DNA of 64,000 nt from JAGVSZ01 sp963747775 (GTDB lineage: Bacteria > Pseudomonadota > Gammaproteobacteria > Burkholderiales > SG8-39): positions 186,001 to 250,000 of the forward strand of contig CAVVGT010000004.1 of assembly GCA_963747775.1 (NCBI GenBank), in the 5' to 3' direction. Within the stretch, counting starts at the first letter, position 1. Each line of letters opens with the position of its first letter. The notes under the pieces are model-generated. The model saw only the letters and a program-made list of their open reading frames with translations, did not search any database and was not told where the DNA came from. Below are positions 8,098 through 16,991 of this stretch, one piece after another. The translations under genes and the position numbers were made by a program.

Positions 8098-9377
8098 TGA
8101 GCCTGCTCATCATCCTCGTGTTTCTCGGCATCGCGCTGCTCGGCATGCCGCTCGCCTTCGCGCTCGGTACGGCCGCGGTGGTGGGCCTGGTCGCGAGCGA
8201 CGTCGATTTCAACCTGCTGCCCACGCGGATGATGAACGCGGTGAACGCGTTTCCGCTCATGTCGATCCCGTTCTTCATCCTCGCCGGCGAACTCATGCTC
8301 AAGGCCGGCATGATGGAGCGCATCATCGATCTCGCGAACGCGGTCGTCGGCCGCGTCCGCGGCGGGCTGGCGCACGTCACCATGCTCGCCGGCCTCGGGC
8401 TCTCGACCGTGTCCGGCGCGGCGGTGGCCGACGCGAGCGCGCTCGGCAGCACAATGATCCCGTCGCTGCGGAAGGTCTACGGCGTCGGATTCTCCTCCGC
8501 GGTGGTGGCCGCGGCCGCGAACCTCGGGCCGATCATCCCGCCTTCGGGCGCGATGATCGTGTACGCCTTCATGGCCGGCCCGACCGTGTCGGTCGGCGGC
8601 ATGTTCATGGCGGGCGTCGTCCCGGGGCTCATCCTCGTCACGCTGATGATGGCCGCATGCTCGTTCATCGCCATCAAGCGCAAGTATCCGTTCACCGGCG
8701 ACTCGTTCTCGTTCAGCCGCATCTTCCATGAGCTCAAGCGCTCGATCATCATCTTTCTGATGCCGGTCGTCGTGATCGGCGGGATCGTCGGCGGCGCGTT
8801 CACCGCCACCGAGGGCTCGGCGATCGCGGTCGTGTACGCGCTCGCGGTGGGCTTCTTCGTCACCCGCAAGCTCACGCTCGGCGATCTGCCCAAGGCAGCG
8901 GTCCACACCGCGATCGTCTCCGCGGTGGTCGGCGCGATGATCGCGTTCGCGTCGGTCGTGACGTACATGCTGACGCTGGACCTCTTGCCGCAGAAGCTCT
9001 CCGCGCTGATGCAGGCGCTGACCTCGAGCCCGATCGTCTATCTGCTGCTGGTCGCCGCGGTGCTGTTTGTCGTGGGTATGTTCCTCGAGTCCAACGCGGC
9101 GTACATCATGCTGGTGCCGCTGCTGCACCCGATTGCGCTCAAGTACGGCGTCGACCCGCTTCACTTCGGCTTCCTGTTCGTTTTCAACCTCGTCATCGGC
9201 ATGCTCACCCCGCCGGTGGGCGTGGTGCTGTTCGTGCTGTGCGGGCTGACCGGCCTGAAGCTCGGCGAGCTGACGAAGCACGTGTGGCCGTTCATCGCGA
9301 TCATGTATGGCCTGCTGTTCGCGTGCATGTTCTTCCCGCCGCTGGTGCTGACCGTGCCGCGGATGCTCGGGTACTGA
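8097..9377 (+). CDS. TRAP transporter large permease (DctM)
   Basis: Large membrane subunit of 426 residues with about 11-12 hydrophobic helices; it carries the ion-coupled translocation pathway. Family landmarks are NAVNAFPLMSIPFFILAGE, the GLSTVSGAAVADASALGS loop, LGPIIPPSGAMIVY and VIGMLTPPVGVVLF. The start at 8097 overlaps the dctQ stop by one base (TGATG); the longer open frame upstream is a shadow of dctQ. The next gene starts four bases after its stop. Confidence 0.94.
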   Translation: MSLLIILVFLGIALLGMPLAFALGTAAVVGLVASDVDFNLLPTRMMNAVNAFPLMSIPFFILAGELMLKAGMMERIIDLANAVVGRVRGGLAHVTMLAGLGLSTVSGAAVADASALGSTMIPSLRKVYGVGFSSAVVAAAANLGPIIPPSGAMIVYAFMAGPTVSVGGMFMAGVVPGLILVTLMMAACSFIAIKRKYPFTGDSFSFSRIFHELKRSIIIFLMPVVVIGGIVGGAFTATEGSAIAVVYALAVGFFVTRKLTLGDLPKAAVHTAIVSAVVGAMIAFASVVTYMLTLDLLPQKLSALMQALTSSPIVYLLLVAAVLFVVGMFLESNAAYIMLVPLLHPIALKYGVDPLHFGFLFVFNLVIGMLTPPVGVVLFVLCGLTGLKLGELTKHVWPFIAIMYGLLFACMFFPPLVLTVPRMLGY

Positions 9378-9381
9378 CCGC

Positions 9382-10143
9382 GTGAAGCCGGAGGTCCCCG
9401 CTCGTTCCGACCCGGCCGCCGCGCTCGCGGCGCACCGGTACTTCGTCGGCACGATCACCCCGTCCGGCAACACCGTGGTCGAGCGCGTGACCCTCGCGGT
9501 GCTGGCGGACTTCCCCGAGGTGTCGCCGCATTTTTCCCGCACGCCGGTGCACGGCGAGCGCGATCCGTTCCCGGACGGCTACGACTTCGACAGCATGCTC
9601 ACTGCCGCGCGGCTTCTCGCGCACGCGAAGCCGAATGTCATCGTGTGGAACGGCAGCAAGGGCGGCAGCATCGATTTCACGCTCGACCTCGAGCTCTGCC
9701 GCCGCATCACGACCGGGACCGGCGTGCCCGCCACCACCTCGACCTTGGCGCTCGACGAGGTGTTCAAGGCGACCGACGTGCGGGAGTACGCGCTCGTCAC
9801 GCCCTACGAAACGAAGTACCAGGAAAAAACGATTGCGTGCTTCGAGCGCGCCGGCTACCGCTGCACGGCCCAGGCGCACAGCGGGCTCAAGGACAACCTC
9901 TCGTTCGCATCGGTCCCGGCTGACGCGATCGCGGCGATGCTGCGCGAGGTTGCGCGCTCGAAGCCCGCGGCGATCGTGACGTTCTGCACCAACTTCCCGG
10001 CGGCGCCGGTGGTGCCGGCGCTCGAGGCCGAGCTCGGGATCCCGATCTACGACTCCACGGTGCTCCCGGTCTGGAAGGCGCTGAAGCTATGTGGCGTCGA
10101 CCCCCGGCCGGGGCGGCGGTGGGGCCGCCTCTTCGATCTCTGA
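9382..10143 (+). CDS. Asp/Glu racemase-superfamily protein, maleate isomerase/arylmalonate decarboxylase-like
   Basis: Protein of 253 residues with the two-domain Asp/Glu racemase fold, closest by motif to maleate isomerase/AMDase-type proteins (GTITPSGNTVVE at the N-terminus, ELGIPIYDSTVLPVWKALKL at the C-terminus). Only the C-terminal catalytic Cys is kept (TFCTNF, Cys202). The matching N-terminal site reads WNGSKGGS (about 89-96) with no Cys, the arrangement known from arylmalonate decarboxylase. The GTG start lies four bases after dctM, so it is probably in the TRAP operon. It may act on the acid imported by that transporter. Substrate unknown. Confidence 0.82.
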   Translation: MKPEVPARSDPAAALAAHRYFVGTITPSGNTVVERVTLAVLADFPEVSPHFSRTPVHGERDPFPDGYDFDSMLTAARLLAHAKPNVIVWNGSKGGSIDFTLDLELCRRITTGTGVPATTSTLALDEVFKATDVREYALVTPYETKYQEKTIACFERAGYRCTAQAHSGLKDNLSFASVPADAIAAMLREVARSKPAAIVTFCTNFPAAPVVPALEAELGIPIYDSTVLPVWKALKLCGVDPRPGRRWGRLFDL

Positions 10144-10148
10144 CCGAC

Positions 10149-11661
10149 ATGACCGGCTCGCTCGTCATCCGCAACGCCCGCGTGCTCGCGCTCGACGACG
10201 CCGACCGCGAATGGCCGCGTGCCGACATCGTGATCGAGGCCGGTGAGATCAAGGCGATCGGTCCCGACGCGGGCCGCGAATGGCCGCGTCCGGCCGACCG
10301 CGTGATCGAGGCCGACGGCCTGCTCGCGATGCCGGGCCTGATCAATGCGCACTTCCACTCGCCCGGCAACCTCATGAAGGGCATGCTGCCCGGGCTGCCG
10401 CTCGAGCTCTTCATGCTCTACGAGGTGCCGCCGCTCGCCGCCTCGGGCGACGAGAGCCGGCTCGCCTACGTCCGCACCCTGATCGGCGCGATGGAGATGC
10501 TCCGGCGCGGCATCACCGCGGTGCACGACGACGCCTACCACGTGCCGGTGGCGACCCCCGAGTCGGTCGACGCGATCATGCGCGCCTACGAGGACGTCGG
10601 GATCCGCGCGACCGTCGCGATCGACCAGCCGAACGTCGTGGAGTACGAGAAGTACCCCTTCCTCGCCGAGCTGCTCCCGGAGACTGAGCGGCGCGCCATG
10701 GAGCGCGCGCCGCGACAATCGGCCGAAGAGCTGCTCGCGCTCTACGCGCACCTGATCGAGCGCTGGCACGGCGCCGCCGGCGGGCGTCTCGCCGCGGCGG
10801 TCTCGTGCTCCGCACCCCAACGCGTCTCCGAGGAGTACTTCGCGGGCCTGGCCGCGCTATCGCGGCGCGCACGATCTGCCCTTCAACGTCCACGTTCTCG
10901 AGACCAAGTTGCAGCGGGTGCTCGGCGAGGTGAAGTACGGCAAGTCGCTCGTGCGTTATGTCCACGACCTCGGCCTCCTCGACGAGCGGATGATGGTGAT
11001 CCATGCGATCTGGCTCGACGAACGCGACATCGAGCTCCTCGCCGCGGCCCGGTGCACCATCGCCCACAACCCGGTGTGCAACCTGCGCCTCGGCAGCGGC
11101 GTAATGCCCTACTACGCGCTGCGCGCGGCGGGCGTGCCGATCTGCCTCGGCAGCGACGAGATGAACACCGACGACACCGCCAACATGTGGTTCGTCGCGA
11201 AGACCGCGGCACTTCTCCAGACCGTCGCGCGGCCCGAGTACCGCGACTGGCCCGCGGCGCCCGAGATGCTCGCCGCGCTAACGCGCGGCGGCGCCCGCGC
11301 GCTGCGCCGCGCCGACCGGCTAGGCCAGCTCGCGCCAGGCTTCCGCGCGGACATCGCGCTGGTCGATCTCGATACGCACGCGTTCACGCCGCTCAACGAC
11401 CTCCGCCGCCAGCTCGTTTTCTGCGAGGACGGCAGCTCGGTGCGTTACACGATCGTCGAGGGGCGCGTCGTCTTCCGGGACGGCCGCGTGACCACGGTCG
11501 ACGAGAAGGCGCTGCGCGCCGAGGCGCGCGCGCTGGCCGATTCGGCGCACGGCACGTTCGCGCGCGCCGAATCGGAGGCGCGCCGCCTCGAACCGTACTA
11601 CCGCCAGATGTACCTGAAAACCGCGGCGCGCGAGGTCGGATTCACGCGCTGGCTCCAGTAG
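10149..11661 (+). pseudogene. ATZ/TRZ-type amidohydrolase, interrupted by a frameshift
   Basis: Amidohydrolase-superfamily deaminase resembling chlorohydrolase/S-adenosylhomocysteine-deaminase-type enzymes. The first part runs from ATG 10149 in one frame (ligand motif INAHFHSPGN, about residues 64-73). From about base 10870 the homologous protein continues in the +1 frame (LPFNVHVLETK, MVIHAIWLDERD, LGSDEMNTDDT) to TAG at 11661. One extra base in the CGCGGCGCGC run at 10861-10870 would explain it. The break separates the HxH pair from the other metal ligands, so a real frameshift would inactivate the enzyme; a sequencing or assembly error is equally possible. It starts five bases after the racemase-like gene. 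Confidence 0.78.
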
Positions 11662-11695
11662 CGATGCGCACCCAATCCCGCAACAGGAGGCTCCA

Positions 11696-12745
11696 ATGAA
11701 AGGACTCGCCGTCATCACCGCCGCAGCGCTCGCCGCGGCCCCGATTGCAGCTGCACATGCCCAGGCTCCGACCGCCATGCGGGTCGCCGGCAACTTCTCG
11801 TCCAACACCAAGCACGTCGACTCGATCGAGAAGCCGTTCTTCATCGCGCTGCCGAAGCTCACCGACATTCCGCTCAACATCAACTACAACCCGATGGACG
11901 TGGTGAACGTCCAGGCCGCCGACGCGCTGCGGCTGCTGCGGTCGGGAACGTTCGATGTGATGAGCGTGCAAATCGGGATGGCCTCGCGCGACGACCCGTT
12001 CTTCGAGGGCATCGACCTGATCGGCGTTTCGACCAACATGAAGGACTTGCGCAAGGCGGTCGACGCCTACCGCGAGGTGTTCGACCAACGCCTGCAGGCT
12101 CGCTTCAACGCGAAGGTGATGACGCTCTGGCCGTTCGGACCCCAGGTGTTCTACTGCAACAAACCGATCAAGGGCGTGGACGACATCAAGGGGCTCAAGG
12201 TCCGCAGCTTCACCCCCTCGATGGCGGCGCTGATCCAGTACCTCGGCGGCACGCCGATCACGCTGCAGTTCTCGGAGGTCTACACGTCGCTCCAGCGCGG
12301 CGTCGCCGACTGCGGCGTGACCTCGCCGACCTCCGGCAACACCGGCAAGTGGCCCGAGGTCACTACCCACTTCCTGCCGCTCTCGGTCTCGGGCTCGGTC
12401 CAAGGCCACTTCATGAATCTCAACTACTGGAAGAAGTTCTCCCCGGAGCAGCAGCAGAAGATCGCCGCGGCGTTCAAGAAGATGGAAGACCAGATGTGGG
12501 ACCTCGCGGAGCGCGTCAACGACGACGCGGTCAACTGCAACGTCGGCAAGGAGCCCTGCAAGGAAGGCGTGAAGTTCAAGATGCAGCTCGTCAACGTCAC
12601 GCCCGAGGACTCGAACAAGATCAAGTCGGCGGTGACCGCGGCTGTGCTGCCGCTCTGGAAGCAGACTTGCAACAAAGTCGATCCGAAGTGCAGCGCGACC
12701 TGGAACGGGACCGTCGGCAAGACCCGCGGCTACAAGATCGACTGA
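11696..12745 (+). CDS. Second TRAP DctP-type substrate-binding protein
   Basis: Periplasmic TRAP solute-binding protein of 349 residues. Its signal peptide runs MKGLAVITAAALAAAPIAAAHAQA, and a CAGGAGG ribosome site lies 6 bases before ATG. Conserved segments include FGPQVFYCNKPIKGVDDIKGLKVRSF (positions in two parts) and ITLQFSEVYTSLQRGVADCG. Unusually for the family it has several cysteines near the C-terminus (VNCNVGKEPCKEG, QTCNKVDPKCSA), probably two disulfides in the oxidising periplasm. It is only distantly similar to the binding protein at 6.4 kb, so the two systems likely import different compounds. Confidence 0.92.
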   Translation: MKGLAVITAAALAAAPIAAAHAQAPTAMRVAGNFSSNTKHVDSIEKPFFIALPKLTDIPLNINYNPMDVVNVQAADALRLLRSGTFDVMSVQIGMASRDDPFFEGIDLIGVSTNMKDLRKAVDAYREVFDQRLQARFNAKVMTLWPFGPQVFYCNKPIKGVDDIKGLKVRSFTPSMAALIQYLGGTPITLQFSEVYTSLQRGVADCGVTSPTSGNTGKWPEVTTHFLPLSVSGSVQGHFMNLNYWKKFSPEQQQKIAAAFKKMEDQMWDLAERVNDDAVNCNVGKEPCKEGVKFKMQLVNVTPEDSNKIKSAVTAAVLPLWKQTCNKVDPKCSATWNGTVGKTRGYKID

Positions 12746-12756
12746 AGGGAAGCGCC

Positions 12757-12786
12757 CGCGGGCGGGGCAGATCGGCCCCACCCGCG
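12757..12786 (+). other. Stem-loop between TRAP binding-protein and permease genes
   Basis: A 12-bp G/C-rich stem with one mismatch: CGCGGGCGGGGC (12757-12768) and GCCCCACCCGCG (12775-12786) around a six-base loop. It lies 12 bases after the binding-protein stop and 21 bases before the permease ATG, without a T-run. Such hairpins often protect the 3' end of binding-protein mRNA and lower permease expression; that role is inferred from position. Confidence 0.5.
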
Positions 12787-12807
12787 TCCAAGCCTGCGGG
12801 AGGACGC

Positions 12808-13425
12808 ATGGACAATCCGATCAGCAAGGTCGTGGAACCGGTCGCGCGCTGGGCCGCAATCGCGTGCGGCTGGGGAGTGCTCGTGCTCTCGGCCGCGATC
12901 ACGGTCGAGATCCTCGGCCGCAAGCTCTTCGCGTTCTCGTTCCACGGCATCGACGACATCGGCGGCTACGTCCTCGCGATCACCGCGACCGTCGGCGCCT
13001 CGTACACCATGGCGATGCGCGGCCATACGCGGGTCGACGTGTTCCTCGTGCGCATGCCGCCGGGACTGCAGCGGTTCCTCAATCTCCTCGCGATGGCAAC
13101 GATGGCGTTGTTCGCCTTGTTCGCGACCTGGCGCGGCAGCGTCGTCCTGATGGAGTCGATCGAGTTCCAGAGCGTCGCCACCAACCCCCTGCAGACGCCC
13201 CTCTGGCAGCCGCAGAGCCTGTGGCTGCTCGGCATCGCGCTCTTCGCCGCCATCGCGGTCGCATACGCCGTCCACGCGGCGCTGCTGTATGCGCGCGGCT
13301 CGGCGCAACTCAACCGGCTGTACGGCCCGATGACCGCCCAGGATGAGCTCGAGGCGGAGCTCACCGCCCGGCTCGAGCGCGAGGCGCAGGCGGACGCGCA
13401 GGCCGGAGCGGGGGCCAAACGATGA
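12808..13425 (+). CDS. TRAP transporter small permease (DctQ), second system
   Basis: Small membrane subunit, 205 residues with four hydrophobic helices. The family segment ITVEILGRKLFAFSFHGIDD is followed by GHTRVDVFLVRMP. The C-terminus extends into a charged, probably helical tail (AQDELEAELTARLEREAQAD) that is longer than usual. The start is set by GGGAGGA upstream of ATG 12808; the open frame that begins earlier overlaps the binding-protein gene and is a shadow. The stop overlaps the next ATG (ATGA). Confidence 0.9.
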   Translation: MDNPISKVVEPVARWAAIACGWGVLVLSAAITVEILGRKLFAFSFHGIDDIGGYVLAITATVGASYTMAMRGHTRVDVFLVRMPPGLQRFLNLLAMATMALFALFATWRGSVVLMESIEFQSVATNPLQTPLWQPQSLWLLGIALFAAIAVAYAVHAALLYARGSAQLNRLYGPMTAQDELEAELTARLEREAQADAQAGAGAKR

Positions 13426-14726
13426 TCGACATCACCATTGCCGGCATCGGCTTCGTGCTGCTGCTCGTCTTCATGGCGATCGGGCTGCACGTCGCGTTCG
13501 TCATGTTCGCGCTCAGCATGCTCGGCGCCATGCTGTACCTCGGCTGGCCGGCGACCTTGGAGTTCGGCACGCAGTACTGGGGGGCGACGAACAACTTCGT
13601 TCTGGTCGCCATCCCCCTCTTCGTCCTGCTCGGCGAGCTACTGGTGCGCGGCGGATTCACTGACCGGATGTACCGGTCCCTCTCCGACTGGCTGAATCCG
13701 TTGCCCGGCGGGTTGCTCCACACCAACATCGGCGCCTCCGCTTTGTTCGCCGCCGTCTCGGGGTCGTCCGTAGCGACCGCCGCGACGATCGGCACGGTCG
13801 CGATTCCGGCGTTCAAGGGCCGGGGCTACGATCAGCGGCTGGTCCTGGGCACCATCGCCGCCGGCGCGACCCTCGGCATCCTGATTCCGCCGTCGATCAA
13901 CATGATCATCTACGGCGCGATGACGAACACCTCGGTGGGGCGCCTGTATGCAGCGGGCGTGATTCCCGGGCTGCTGCTCACGGCGCTCTTCATGCTCATC
14001 ATCGTCGTCGCCTGCTGGTGGAAGCCCGAGTTCGCGGGCGCGGTCGAGGCGCCGGCGCCACTCGGCGTGCGGTTGCGGCGGCTGGTCGATCTCGTGCCGC
14101 CGATCGTCATCTTCGTCGTGGTGATGGGCAGCATCTACCTCGGCTGGGCGACGCCGACCGAATCGGCCGCGCTCGGCGTCGTCATGTCGCTCGTCATCTG
14201 CGCCGCGTACCGGACGCTGTCGCTGAAGATGCTGCACGAGTGCTTCGTCACCACTGTCTCGGTCACCGCGATGATCATGCTGATTGCCGCGTCGGCGTTC
14301 TTCCTCAACTTCGTGCTCGGGCTGATGGGCGTACCGCAGGCGCTCTCGGCGTTCGTCGCGAAGCTGGGCACCTCGCAGGGTCAGATCATCATCGTGCTGA
14401 CGATCTTCTACCTGATCCTCGGTTGCTTCCTCGATGCGCTGGCGATGATGATCGGGACGATCCCGATCGTTGTGCCGCTCGTCATCGCGCTGAAGATCGA
14501 TCCGGTCTGGTTCGGCATCTATCTCGTCGTGATGGCGGAGCTTGCGCTGATCACGCCACCCGTCGGGATGAATCTCTACGTCGTGCAGGGCATCCGCAAG
14601 GAAGGCCTGATCACCGAGGTGATCGCCGGCACCTTGCCCTTCCTGTTCATGATGCTCTTGCTCGTGCTGCTGCTGTATCTCTGGCCCGATCTCGCCCTCT
14701 GGCTGCCGCGCGTCTCGTTCGACTGA
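13422..14726 (+). CDS. TRAP transporter large permease (DctM), second system
   Basis: Large membrane subunit, 434 residues with about 12 hydrophobic helices. Landmarks are NNFVLVAIPLFVLLGELLVRGG, SALFAAVSGSSVATAATIGT, TLGILIPPSINMIIYG and LALITPPVGMNLYVVQG. It overlaps the preceding dctQ by four bases (ATGA). The second TRAP system is followed directly by two exported HIU-hydrolase-like genes, suggesting a combined periplasmic processing and import function (inference). Confidence 0.93.
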   Translation: MIDITIAGIGFVLLLVFMAIGLHVAFVMFALSMLGAMLYLGWPATLEFGTQYWGATNNFVLVAIPLFVLLGELLVRGGFTDRMYRSLSDWLNPLPGGLLHTNIGASALFAAVSGSSVATAATIGTVAIPAFKGRGYDQRLVLGTIAAGATLGILIPPSINMIIYGAMTNTSVGRLYAAGVIPGLLLTALFMLIIVVACWWKPEFAGAVEAPAPLGVRLRRLVDLVPPIVIFVVVMGSIYLGWATPTESAALGVVMSLVICAAYRTLSLKMLHECFVTTVSVTAMIMLIAASAFFLNFVLGLMGVPQALSAFVAKLGTSQGQIIIVLTIFYLILGCFLDALAMMIGTIPIVVPLVIALKIDPVWFGIYLVVMAELALITPPVGMNLYVVQGIRKEGLITEVIAGTLPFLFMMLLLVLLLYLWPDLALWLPRVSFD

Positions 14727-14783
14727 GGCAGAGATCGAGCTCGCCGTCGTTTCGCATTCGGACCTTCACCCCAGGAGTTGCAC

Positions 14784-15236
14784 ATGACCACGGAAACGGA
14801 CCGCAGGCAGTTCATCCAGGCCGGGCTCGCCATTGGCGCGCTCGCCGTCGCCGGTACCGCAACGGCGCAGGCGCAGAAGCTGCCGCCCAAGCTTTCCACT
14901 CACGCACTCGACACGTACACGGGCAAGCAGGCGGCCGGCATTCGCATCGACCTCTACGCGGTCGAGGGCGACAGCCGCAAGCTGCTCAAGTCGGTACGGG
15001 CGAACGACGAGGGCCGCGTGACCGAGAACCTGCTGAACGAGAACGACATCAAGGTCGGTCGCTACGAGATCGTGTTCCACGTCGCGGAGTACTACAGGCG
15101 CTCGGGCATCCAGCAGACCACGCCGGAGTTCCTGGATGTCGTGCCGATCCGCATCGCGATCTACGACGCGACCTCGCGCTACCACGTGCCGCTGTACTTC
15201 TCGCCGTGGGGCTTCATGACCTACCGCGGCAGCTGA
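14784..15236 (+). CDS. Exported 5-hydroxyisourate hydrolase (transthyretin-like)
   Basis: HIU hydrolase family protein, 150 residues: an exported precursor with an RRQF-type twin-arginine leader (DRRQFIQAGLAIGALAVAG) and likely cleavage after the AQAQ region. The mature part carries the family motifs STHALDTYTGKQAAG, an Arg-rich middle, HVPLYFSPWGF and the catalytic C-terminal YRGS. Because the four ends of the active site (His, Arg, His, YRGS) are present, it should hydrolyse 5-hydroxyisourate to OHCU in the periplasm. ATG 14784 is chosen over a TTG two codons upstream because CAGGAG lies 6 bases before it. A divergent paralogue follows. Confidence 0.88.
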   Translation: MTTETDRRQFIQAGLAIGALAVAGTATAQAQKLPPKLSTHALDTYTGKQAAGIRIDLYAVEGDSRKLLKSVRANDEGRVTENLLNENDIKVGRYEIVFHVAEYYRRSGIQQTTPEFLDVVPIRIAIYDATSRYHVPLYFSPWGFMTYRGS

Positions 15237-15271
15237 GCACGCCCGACCGATCACGATCACTGGAGACCGCA

Positions 15272-15733
15272 ATGACCATCGAAACGAACTCCCGCCGGGA
15301 CTTCCTCGTCGCCGGCGCCGCGCTCGCCGCCGCGACGCTCGCCGCCGCGCCGCAGACCGCCGAGGCCCAAGCCGCCGGCGGGCGCGTGACCGCGCACGTG
15401 CTCGACCTCTACACCGGAACGCCGGCCAACGGTATCCGCATCGACTTTCTTGCCCTCGAAGGCAGTGCCGCCAAGGTGCTGAAGTCGGTCGTCTCGAATG
15501 CGGACGGCCGCCCGCCCGAAGGGCCGTTGCTCACGCCCGAGACGATCAAGGCCGGCCGGTACCAGGCGGTCGTGTATACCGGCGACTACTACAAGAAGAT
15601 CGGCGCAAAAGTGCCGGGTGGCTACTACACCAAGCTCATACTCGAGTTCGACATCTACGACGCGAAGCAGCCGCACCACCTGCCGTTCCAGATCACGCCG
15701 TGGACGCAGTCTGCATCCGTGCTGCCGGGCTGA
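15272..15733 (+). CDS. Exported HIU-hydrolase-like protein without the YRGS terminus
   Basis: Transthyretin-like protein of 153 residues with a textbook Tat signal (NSRRDFLVAGAALAA). The start motif TAHVLDLYTGTPANG is kept, but the C-terminus ends PWTQSASVLPG and lacks the YRGS tetrapeptide that builds the active site and tetramer core in HIU hydrolases. The region around the second His reads QPHHLPFQITPW. It is probably either inactive toward HIU or specific for another compound, perhaps acting with its active neighbour 36 bases upstream. A frameshift is not evident, since the frame ends cleanly in TGA with good local similarity up to PW. Confidence 0.8.
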   Translation: MTIETNSRRDFLVAGAALAAATLAAAPQTAEAQAAGGRVTAHVLDLYTGTPANGIRIDFLALEGSAAKVLKSVVSNADGRPPEGPLLTPETIKAGRYQAVVYTGDYYKKIGAKVPGGYYTKLILEFDIYDAKQPHHLPFQITPWTQSASVLPG

Positions 15734-15743
15734 GGAGCATCGT

Positions 15744-16517
15744 TTGTTGACCTCTTCGTCTTTGCGGCGCCGCCCGGAGCCGCTTCGCCCCACGGAGCGG
15801 CGGCTCCTGGGCATCCTCACGCCGTCGTCCAACACGCGTCTCGAGCCGATCACGACGGCAATGCTCGCGGGCATCCCGGAGGCGAGCGCGCATTTCGGCC
15901 GCTTCCGGGTCACCCAGATCGCGCTCTCCGATGCCGCGAACGCGCAGTTCGTCGACGCCGAGATCCTGCGCGCCGCGGAGCTACTGAAGGATGCGCGCGT
16001 CCACACGATCGGCTGGAGCGGCACCTCGGCGAGCTGGCTCGGCTTCGAGACCGACGAGCGGCTTTGTCGCGGCATCACCGAGGCGACCGGCGTACCCGCG
16101 TGCACGTCGGTGCTCGCGCTCAACGAGATCTTCCGGCTGACCGGCGTGAAGCGGTTCGGGCTGGTCACCCCGTACCGGGACGATGTGCAGGCCCGCATCA
16201 TCGCCAACTATGCGCGCGCCGGCATCGAGTGTGCGGCCGAGCGCCATCTGGGCTGGCAGGACAATTGGTCATTCTCCGAGGCGACGCCCGAAGAGATCGC
16301 CTTGATGGCGCGCGAGGTGGCGGCGGCGAAGCCGGACGCGATCACGGTCCTCTGCACCGGGGTCCAGGGCGCGCCGTTCGCCGAAGCGCTGGAGCGCGAG
16401 CTCGGTATTCCGATCTACGATTCGATTGCGACGGTGGTGTGGAAGTCGCTCAAACTTGCCGGGCTCGATCCGAAGCGCATCACCGGCTGGGGTCGCCTGT
16501 TCCGGGAAGTGGCGTAG
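15744..16517 (+). CDS. Asp/Glu racemase-superfamily protein, AMDase/maleate isomerase-like
   Basis: About 257 residues, same subfamily as the gene at 9.4 kb (LGILTPSSNTRLEPITTAM at the N-terminus; ELGIPIYDSIATVVWKSLKL at the C-terminus). The C-terminal catalytic Cys is present (VLCTGV, about Cys204). The N-terminal site reads WSGTSASW (about 91-98), a GTS motif like that of arylmalonate decarboxylase, which also has only one catalytic Cys. The other Cys in PACTSVLAL is at a position usually occupied by Thr and is unlikely to replace it. A TTG start 6 bases after GAGGAG is the best start; there is no ATG nearby. Function unknown. Confidence 0.8.
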   Translation: MLTSSSLRRRPEPLRPTERRLLGILTPSSNTRLEPITTAMLAGIPEASAHFGRFRVTQIALSDAANAQFVDAEILRAAELLKDARVHTIGWSGTSASWLGFETDERLCRGITEATGVPACTSVLALNEIFRLTGVKRFGLVTPYRDDVQARIIANYARAGIECAAERHLGWQDNWSFSEATPEEIALMAREVAAAKPDAITVLCTGVQGAPFAEALERELGIPIYDSIATVVWKSLKLAGLDPKRITGWGRLFREVA

Positions 16518-16523
16518 CCCGCG

Positions 16524-16991
16524 GTGCGGCCGGACGATCTTCGTCATCTGCGCGCCACAATAGCGGTCTCGCGATCGGCGCGCGCGAACGGCAACGAGCC
16601 GTATGGCGCCGTGCTGGTCGACGCAGACGGGACAGTTCTCGCGTCCGCAGAGAATTCGCAAGTCACCGGACGCGACTGCACCGGCCACGCGGAGACGAAC
16701 CTGCTGCGCGAGGTGTCGCCGCGCTTCGACCGGACGGCGCTCGCCGGGGCGACGCTGTACGCGAGCGGCGAGCCCTGCCCGATGTGCGCCGGCGCGATCT
16801 ACTGGTCCGGCGTCGGCCGGATCGTCTACGCGCTGAGCATCGACTCGATGCTGGCGCTCGGTGGTCCGGGTGCGGACGAGCTGATACTCTCGTGCCGCGA
16901 TGTGCTCACGCACGGCACGCGCAAGATCGAAGTTCTGGGCCCGATGCTGGAGGAGGAGGCCCGTCGGGTATTCGAGGAGCCATCGCAATGA
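16524..16991 (+). CDS. Cytidine/guanine deaminase-fold nucleoside or base deaminase
   Basis: Zinc-dependent CDA-fold deaminase of 155 residues. Zinc motifs are GHAETNLL (about 54-61) and EPCPMCAGAIYW (about 83-94), the HAE/PCxxC pattern of guanine and cytosine deaminases and TadA. The GTG start lies six bases after the racemase-like gene, and the stop overlaps the ATG of the hydantoinase gene (ATGA). In this setting a guanine, isoguanine or related heterocycle deaminase is more likely than TadA, whose gene normally sits elsewhere and whose tRNA-binding C-terminus differs. Substrate not determined by sequence. Confidence 0.85.
   Translation: MRPDDLRHLRATIAVSRSARANGNEPYGAVLVDADGTVLASAENSQVTGRDCTGHAETNLLREVSPRFDRTALAGATLYASGEPCPMCAGAIYWSGVGRIVYALSIDSMLALGGPGADELILSCRDVLTHGTRKIEVLGPMLEEEARRVFEEPSQ

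Noticed and set aside
10861..10872. Programmed frameshifting in the amidohydrolase
   Set aside because: No slippery heptamer or downstream structure typical of programmed sites; a plain indel in a GC run is simpler.
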